The notes under the pieces were generated by a model, which saw only the letters and a program-made list of their open reading frames with translations, had not been told where the DNA came from and made no database searches. DNA of 64,000 nt from Streptomyces sp. DG1A-41. GTDB lineage: Bacteria > Actinomycetota > Actinomycetes > Streptomycetales > Streptomycetaceae. Of the stretch, positions 59,748-64,000 are shown in pieces (the stretch's first letter is position 1; every line of letters begins with the position of its first letter). Made by a program: the position numbers and the translations under genes. The stretch is from positions 2,441,001-2,505,000 of the forward strand of contig NZ_CP146350.1 in the NCBI RefSeq assembly GCF_037055355.1, written 5' to 3'.

Positions 59748-60563
59748 TCACCCCGCGATCCGAACGGTCGTGCTGGCGCCCCAGATCGCCAGCGACAGGA
59801 AGAAGTCCAGGACGTTGATGGCCACGATCGAGGTCCGCACCGCGCGGCCCACCGCGACGCCGACGCCCGCCGGGCCGCCGCTCGCGTAGTAGCCGTAGAA
59901 GCAGTGCACCAGGATGATCAGGACGGCGAAGACCAGCACCTTCCCGAAGGACCACAGGACGTCCGCCGGTGGCAGGTACTGCTGGAAGTAGTGGTCGTAG
60001 GTGCCCGTGGACTGCCCGTAGTAGCCGGTGGTGATGGTGCGGGCGGCCAGGTACGAGGACAGCAGGCCGATCACGTACAGCGGGATCACCGCGACGAACC
60101 CGGCGATCATGCGGGTCGTCACCAGGAACGGCAGCGAGGGCACGCCCATCACTTCGAGCGCGTCGGTCTCCTCGCTGATCCGCATCGCGCCGAGCTGGGC
60201 GGTGAACCCGGCGCCGACGGTCGCTGAGAGCGCGAGCCCGGCCACCAGCGGGGCGATCTCACGGGTGTTGAAGTACGCCGAGAGGAACGCCACGAAATTG
60301 GAGGTGCCGAGCTGGTTGAGCGCGGCGTACCCCTGCAACCCCACTTCCGTGCCGGTGAAGAACGACAGGAAGGCGATCACGCCGACCGTGCCGCCTACCA
60401 CGGCGAGCGCGCCCCGGCCGAAGCTCACCTCGGCGAGCAGCCGCAGGATCTCCTTCTTGTAGCGGCGCAGAGTGCGCCCTGTCCACGCCAACGAGCGGCC
60501 GTAGAAGGTGAGTTGGGTGCCCAGCGCCTCGAGGGACTTCAGTGGGCGGTCGATGAGTCTCAT
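59748..60563 (-). CDS. yrbE1B: YrbE1B/MlaE-type permease of the mce operon
   Basis: The 271-residue protein has five or six membrane helices and the MlaE family core FNTREIAPLVAGLALSATVG, AGFTAQLGAMRISEETDALE, VMGVPSLPFLVTTRMIAGFV. The EE-DAL(E) loop is the presumed contact with the ATPase. It pairs with the permease upstream, three bases away, to form the membrane core under the MCE tunnel. Confidence 0.92.
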   Translation of the reverse strand: MRLIDRPLKSLEALGTQLTFYGRSLAWTGRTLRRYKKEILRLLAEVSFGRGALAVVGGTVGVIAFLSFFTGTEVGLQGYAALNQLGTSNFVAFLSAYFNTREIAPLVAGLALSATVGAGFTAQLGAMRISEETDALEVMGVPSLPFLVTTRMIAGFVAVIPLYVIGLLSSYLAARTITTGYYGQSTGTYDHYFQQYLPPADVLWSFGKVLVFAVLIILVHCFYGYYASGGPAGVGVAVGRAVRTSIVAINVLDFFLSLAIWGASTTVRIAG

Positions 60564-60566
60564 CGG

Positions 60567-61337
60567 CTAACCCCTCTGGGGGACGACCTGGAAGTACACC
60601 GCGGTCATCACGAAGTTGGTCACGAACAGCAACATGAAGGTGATCACCACCGACTGGTTCACCGCGTCGCCCACCCCCTTGGGTCCGCCCTTCGCGGTCA
60701 GCCCCTTGTAGGAGGCGACGATCCCGGCGATCGCGCCGAACACCAGCGCCTTGACCTCGGCCGCCCACAGGTCGGAGAGCTGGGCGAGGGTGGTGAAGGA
60801 GGCCAGGTAGGCGCCCGGAGTGCCGTTCTGGAGGACGACGTTGAAGAAGTAGCCGCCCGCCACGCCGACCACCGACACCAGGCCGTTGAGCAGCACCGCC
60901 ACCAGCATCGACGCCAGCACGCGGGGGACGACCAGCCGGTGGATGGGGTCGATGCCCAGCACCTGCATCGCGTCGATCTCGTCGCGGATCTTCCGTGCCC
61001 CGAGGTCGGCGCAGATCGCCGTGCCGCCGGCGCCCGCGATCAGCAGCGCGGTGACGATCGGCGAGGCCTCGCGCAGCACGGCGAGCACGGAGGCGGCCCC
61101 GGAGAAGGACTGGGCGCCGAGCTGCCGGGTCAGGCTGCCGATCTGGAGCGCGATGACCGCCCCGAACGGGATGGAGACCAGGGCCGTCGGCAGGATGGTG
61201 ACGCTCGCGACGAACCAGGTCTGCTGGATGAACTCCCGTGCCTGGAAGGGCCGTCGGGGGATCGTCCGGACGACGTCCAGCGCCATCGCGAAGAGGCTGC
61301 CCGAATGCCGCAGCGCTCCGACCGGTGACAGGCTCAT
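60567..61337 (-). CDS. yrbE1A: YrbE1A/MlaE-type permease of the mce operon
   Basis: The 256-residue protein has the same MlaE core: VLREASPIVTALLIAGAGGT, AICADLGARKIRDEIDAMQV, LGIDPIHRLVVPRVLASMLV. It lies between the ATPase (4-bp overlap) and the second permease. With YrbE1B it makes the heterodimeric channel. Confidence 0.92.
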   Translation of the reverse strand: MSLSPVGALRHSGSLFAMALDVVRTIPRRPFQAREFIQQTWFVASVTILPTALVSIPFGAVIALQIGSLTRQLGAQSFSGAASVLAVLREASPIVTALLIAGAGGTAICADLGARKIRDEIDAMQVLGIDPIHRLVVPRVLASMLVAVLLNGLVSVVGVAGGYFFNVVLQNGTPGAYLASFTTLAQLSDLWAAEVKALVFGAIAGIVASYKGLTAKGGPKGVGDAVNQSVVITFMLLFVTNFVMTAVYFQVVPQRG

Positions 61338-62281
61338 GCGCCGGCCACCGCCTTCTGGTGGAGCTGGTCCTCGCGCCGTGCGATCGCCTGCCAGCGGGGC
61401 GGCCGGGTGATGCCCGGTCCCGGCAGCAGGCGGGGAGTCAGAGCCTGGCTGCCGGGAGACTGTGTGCTCTCGCCGTCGTCGCCGAGGGCGGCGAGCTCCT
61501 GCTCGACCTGGGCTGCGTCCTTCTCCTCCGCCATGCCGATCGGGCCCTGCATCCGGCCGTTCAGGAACTGCCGTACGACGGGCTCGTCACTGGTCAGCAG
61601 CTCTTCGCGCGGCCCGAACATCACGAGCTCGCGGCGGAACAGCAGCCCGATGTTGTCCGGCACCTGGCGGGCCGAGGCGATGTCGTGGGTGACGATCAGG
61701 AAGGTCGCGTCGATCTGGGCGTTGAGGTCGACGATGAGCTGGTTGAGGTAGGCGACGCGGACCGGGTCGAGGCCGGAGTCGGGCTCGTCGAACAGGATGA
61801 TCTCCGGGTCGAGCACCAGGGCCCGGGCCAGCCCGGCCCTCTTCCGCATCCCGCCGGAGATCTCGCCTGGCAGCTTCTCCTCGGCGCCGATCAGCCCGAC
61901 CATGTCCATCTTCTCCAGCACGATGCGCCGGATCTCGCTCTCGGACTTGCGGGTGTGCTCGCGCAGGGGGAAGGCGATGTTGTCGTACAGGTTCATCGAG
62001 CCGAACAGCGCCCCGTCCTGGAACAGCACGCCGAAGAGCTTGCGCACCTCGTACAGGTCGTGCTCGCGGAGCTTGGTGATGTCCCGGCCCTGGATCGTGA
62101 TGGAGCCGCGCTCCGGCTTGAGCAGGCCGACGAGCGTCTTGAGGAACACCGACTTGCCCGTGCCCGAGGGCCCGAGCATGACCGATACCTCCCCGGCGGG
62201 CAGCGTCAGCGAGACGTCCTGCCAGATGACCTGGTGACCGAAGGACTTGGTCAGCCCTTCCACACAGATCTCGACACCCAT
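61334..62281 (-). CDS. MceG/MlaF-type ATPase of the mce operon
   Basis: The 315-residue ATPase has Walker A MLGPSGTGKSVFLKTLVGLL, Q-loop FGVLFQDGALFGSMNLYDNI, signature LPGEISGGMRKRAGLARALV and Walker B EIILFDEPDSGLDPVRVAYL. The C-terminal 60 residues past NGRMQGPIGM are an extension often seen in MceG. ATG 62281 is preferred to GTG 62290 since AAGGG has better spacing. In mycobacteria the ATPase gene lies apart; here it leads the operon. Confidence 0.93.
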   Translation of the reverse strand: MGVEICVEGLTKSFGHQVIWQDVSLTLPAGEVSVMLGPSGTGKSVFLKTLVGLLKPERGSITIQGRDITKLREHDLYEVRKLFGVLFQDGALFGSMNLYDNIAFPLREHTRKSESEIRRIVLEKMDMVGLIGAEEKLPGEISGGMRKRAGLARALVLDPEIILFDEPDSGLDPVRVAYLNQLIVDLNAQIDATFLIVTHDIASARQVPDNIGLLFRRELVMFGPREELLTSDEPVVRQFLNGRMQGPIGMAEEKDAAQVEQELAALGDDGESTQSPGSQALTPRLLPGPGITRPPRWQAIARREDQLHQKAVAGA

Positions 62282-62379
62282 CCGGTCCACCCTTCAGACG
62301 TGCAGCAGCTCCGACATCTGCTCTACGGGGAGGGGCGGGGCGTCCGTCGCTCGAGTGGCGGATTTTTTTCGAGCGGGTT

Positions 62380-62454
62380 TCCGGACGCTTCGGGCGGGCT
62401 TTCGGACGTTACGGGCGAGTTCCGGGCGCTACGGGCGGGTTTCGGGCGCTACGG
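62380..62454. repeat. About 3.5 copies of a 20-bp repeat upstream of the mce operon
   Basis: Units of the type TTCGGGCGCTACGGGCGGGT begin near 62380, 62400, 62420 and 62440 with a few substitutions, and the last overlaps the stop codon of the sigma gene. A run of seven T lies just to the left (62363-62369). The array occupies the space where the mce promoter or leader should be. Confidence 0.65.
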
Positions 62455-63573
62455 AAGCGGGCGCCCCGTGGGCTCGGGGAGCGAGGAGGACGGTGTGGCG
62501 GGACCCTCCGGAGCATCCGGGACCGCCGGGACCGCCGGGACCGCCGTGTCCGTCGGCACGGCGGAGGGCTCCGCCGGCAGGTCGGGGACAGCGGGCTTCG
62601 GGACGTCGGGCACCTGCGGGACCTCGGGCGCGGACACCACGGGCAGCGGCACCAACGGAACCTCCGGAACGTCCGGGACATCCGGAACACCCGGGACATC
62701 CGGGACCTCCGGCAGCGACGGGACGGACAGCGGGAGGAACGATTCACCCCCACCGGCCGGGGAGCCGGCCGCTCCGCGGTCGGCTGCCGCCGCCGTGGGC
62801 TCGTACCCGCGAGGCGCACCTCCCCCGCCACGGCCGTCCGGCCGCAACGTCTCCGCGCCCGGCGAGACGACAGCGGGCCGAGGCTCCGGACCGCCCCCGC
62901 CTCCGCCGCCGTCGAGGGCGTACGGCAGCACGAGCCCTGCCACCGCCAGGGACGCCGCCGTCGAGGCGACCGCCACGGACTGCGCCCTGCCGACTCCGCG
63001 CGGCCGTCCCCACCCGATCAGGAACAGCGCGACCCCGAAGGTGGCCGCCAGCGACTGCCGCAGCGTCCGCCGTGCCCGGGCCAGCAGCGATTCGACGGTC
63101 CGGTAGCTCAGCCCCATCCGGACGGCGACCTGCCCGACGTCGAGGTCCTCCGACTTCAGCCGCAGCGCCTCGGCCTGCCGCGCGGGCAGCTCACCACTGC
63201 GAACGGCCAGCCACTTCGCCTCGGCCCGGTCGCACACCACCTCCTCGACGGGCACCGGACCAGGGGCGATGAGCGTCGGGCTGGTGCGGACCTCGGCCTC
63301 GCGGTTGACCTGCCGGTAGCGGTCGACGCACAGCCGCATCGTCACCGTCGTCAGCCAGGCCGCCAGCCGCTCGTCGTCGAGGTCGGGGCGCTCCGCGGCG
63401 CGCAGCATCGCCTCGTGCACCGCGTCCTCGGCGTCCTCCGCACTCATCGACCTGCGCCGGGCCACCTTGAGCAAATGCTCGCGGTGGCTCCACATGCGCC
63501 GCCAACGGTCGTCGGCGGCGCACCTCTCCGCAGGTGTCTCTGCGGGCATGTCCGCAGGCATGTCCGTCGCCAT
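62449..63573 (-). CDS. ECF-like RNA polymerase sigma factor with a membrane segment and outer Pro-rich tail
   Basis: The 374-residue protein has sigma region 2 (about 28-95; HREHLLKVARRRSMSAEDAE, AWLTTVTMRLCVDRYRQVNR) and region 4 (about 125-180; LPARQAEALRLKSEDLDVGQ, VAVRMGLSYRTVESLLARAR). Next comes a hydrophobic stretch (AASLAVAGLVLPYAL) and about 150 residues of Gly- and Pro-rich tail with EVPDVPGVPDVPDVPEVPLV. ATG 63573 has GAAGGGG upstream. It would be tethered to the membrane. It may control the mce operon 167 bp downstream, but that is inference. Confidence 0.85.
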   Translation of the reverse strand: MATDMPADMPAETPAERCAADDRWRRMWSHREHLLKVARRRSMSAEDAEDAVHEAMLRAAERPDLDDERLAAWLTTVTMRLCVDRYRQVNREAEVRTSPTLIAPGPVPVEEVVCDRAEAKWLAVRSGELPARQAEALRLKSEDLDVGQVAVRMGLSYRTVESLLARARRTLRQSLAATFGVALFLIGWGRPRGVGRAQSVAVASTAASLAVAGLVLPYALDGGGGGGGPEPRPAVVSPGAETLRPDGRGGGGAPRGYEPTAAAADRGAAGSPAGGGESFLPLSVPSLPEVPDVPGVPDVPDVPEVPLVPLPVVSAPEVPQVPDVPKPAVPDLPAEPSAVPTDTAVPAVPAVPDAPEGPATPSSSLPEPTGRPLP

Positions 63574-63629
63574 GAGGGCCCCTTCGCGCTCACCCACCGG
63601 TCTCGTGCTGTCCGGCGGGTGGGGCGACA

Positions 63630-64000
63630 TTACCGCCGAGTATCGGCGGTTGTGGAGGGGGAGGCGGTCATCGAGTCCGCGCTGTTACTGGTCAGAGGGG
63701 CGCCGCCGGGCAGCAGGCCGTCGCCGGGGAGCTCGATGTCCGGGTCCGGGACGGGTAGTTGCGGCTCGTCCGGCTCCGACGGCTCGGTGGCCGGACGGGA
63801 CGGGGTGGGAGCCGGTGTGGCGGGGGGCGACGAGGGGCGGGACGGGGTGGCGGCCGGACGGTCGGAGGGGGTGGGTGCGGCTTTCTCCGGCTTCGAGGGC
63901 GACCGTGAGGGCTCGGGGCGCGCGGGGGAGGACCCGGCGGAGCGGTCCGGCACCACCCGGTGCCCTTCCAGGAAGTACGCGTACCAGGCCCGGACCGTGC
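63630..64000 (-). CDS. Hypothetical protein with Pro/Ser-rich tail, 5' end outside window
   Basis: The frame is open to the right edge and reads TVRAWYAYFLEGHRVVPDRS at the visible start, then about 90 residues rich in Pro, Ser and Thr and ending STTADTRR. WYAYFLEG suggests a folded domain ends where the window does; the tail is likely outside the membrane or a wall-spanning linker. It precedes the sigma factor gene by 56 bp on the same strand. Cannot be named. Confidence 0.65.
   Translation of the reverse strand, partial: TVRAWYAYFLEGHRVVPDRSAGSSPARPEPSRSPSKPEKAAPTPSDRPAATPSRPSSPPATPAPTPSRPATEPSEPDEPQLPVPDPDIELPGDGLLPGGAPLTSNSADSMTASPSTTADTRR
63632..63650. terminator. Hairpin ACCGCCGA-GTA-TCGGCGGT at the end of the last gene
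   Basis: A perfect 8-bp stem begins in the stop codon of the 63630-64000 gene, read on the minus strand. It may weaken transcription into the sigma gene rather than stop it. Confidence 0.4.

Overview
This window looks like chromosome from a Streptomyces or a very close relative. Coding DNA is about 70% G+C or higher with strong third-position bias, starts are often GTG, and stop/start overlaps (ATGA, GTGA) are frequent. The families are typical of the genus: GlnA2-type gamma-glutamylpolyamine synthetase, SARP/AfsR-type regulator, sedolisin protease, F420-dependent reductase, DUF6243, DUF6578 and an mce lipid-import operon. No rRNA, tRNA, CRISPR array or origin of chromosome replication was seen.

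Layout. (1) 1-2.9 kb is accessory and decayed. It holds the end of a membrane protein, an IS5-type transposase fragment, and the wreck of an actinomycete integrative element: the C-terminus of a replication-type protein, a 130-bp inverted repeat, 11 copies of the heptamer TGACGCA, an intact excisionase, and an integrase lacking its N-terminal half. (2) 2.9-21.5 kb is core: glnA2, a frameshifted nsrR-like gene, a coupled DUF3105/DUF305 pair, a secreted sedolisin, nadE, a CGNR regulator facing a HAD hydrolase, a methyltransferase, a broken quinone oxidoreductase, two MFS exporters (one with its TetR repressor and an obvious operator), panB and a DrrAB-like ABC exporter. (3) 21.5-38 kb carries a 1094-residue SARP regulator, an M50 protease, F420 reductase, sialidase, map, an iron-box-preceded heme oxygenase next to an efeU remnant, a lipoprotein, a GDPD, a second TetR with a palindrome, and an Rsm22-type protein. 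(4) 38-46 kb mixes a secreted RCC1/Ig/SH3 protein of lower G+C, gene fragments, a serine hydrolase/MFS pair, a Gfo/Idh oxidoreductase and a phoD gene with an internal deletion at a genus-wide repeat element. (5) 46-51 kb has a D,D-carboxypeptidase, aldo/keto reductase, DoxX, MazG and a stranded NRPS condensation-domain fragment. (6) 51.3-62.3 kb is one complete mce operon on the minus strand (ATPase, two YrbE permeases, MceA-F, two Mce-associated proteins). Just upstream lies a sigma factor with a predicted membrane segment and a Pro-rich outer tail.

Two themes stand out. First, many genes carry single-base losses in short G/C runs. These could be real decay or systematic sequencing error, and a reader should resolve this before using the pseudogene calls. 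Second, the outer tails of the sigma factor and of MceE both consist of repeated VPD tripeptides, a possible physical or evolutionary link between regulator and transporter that I have not seen described.
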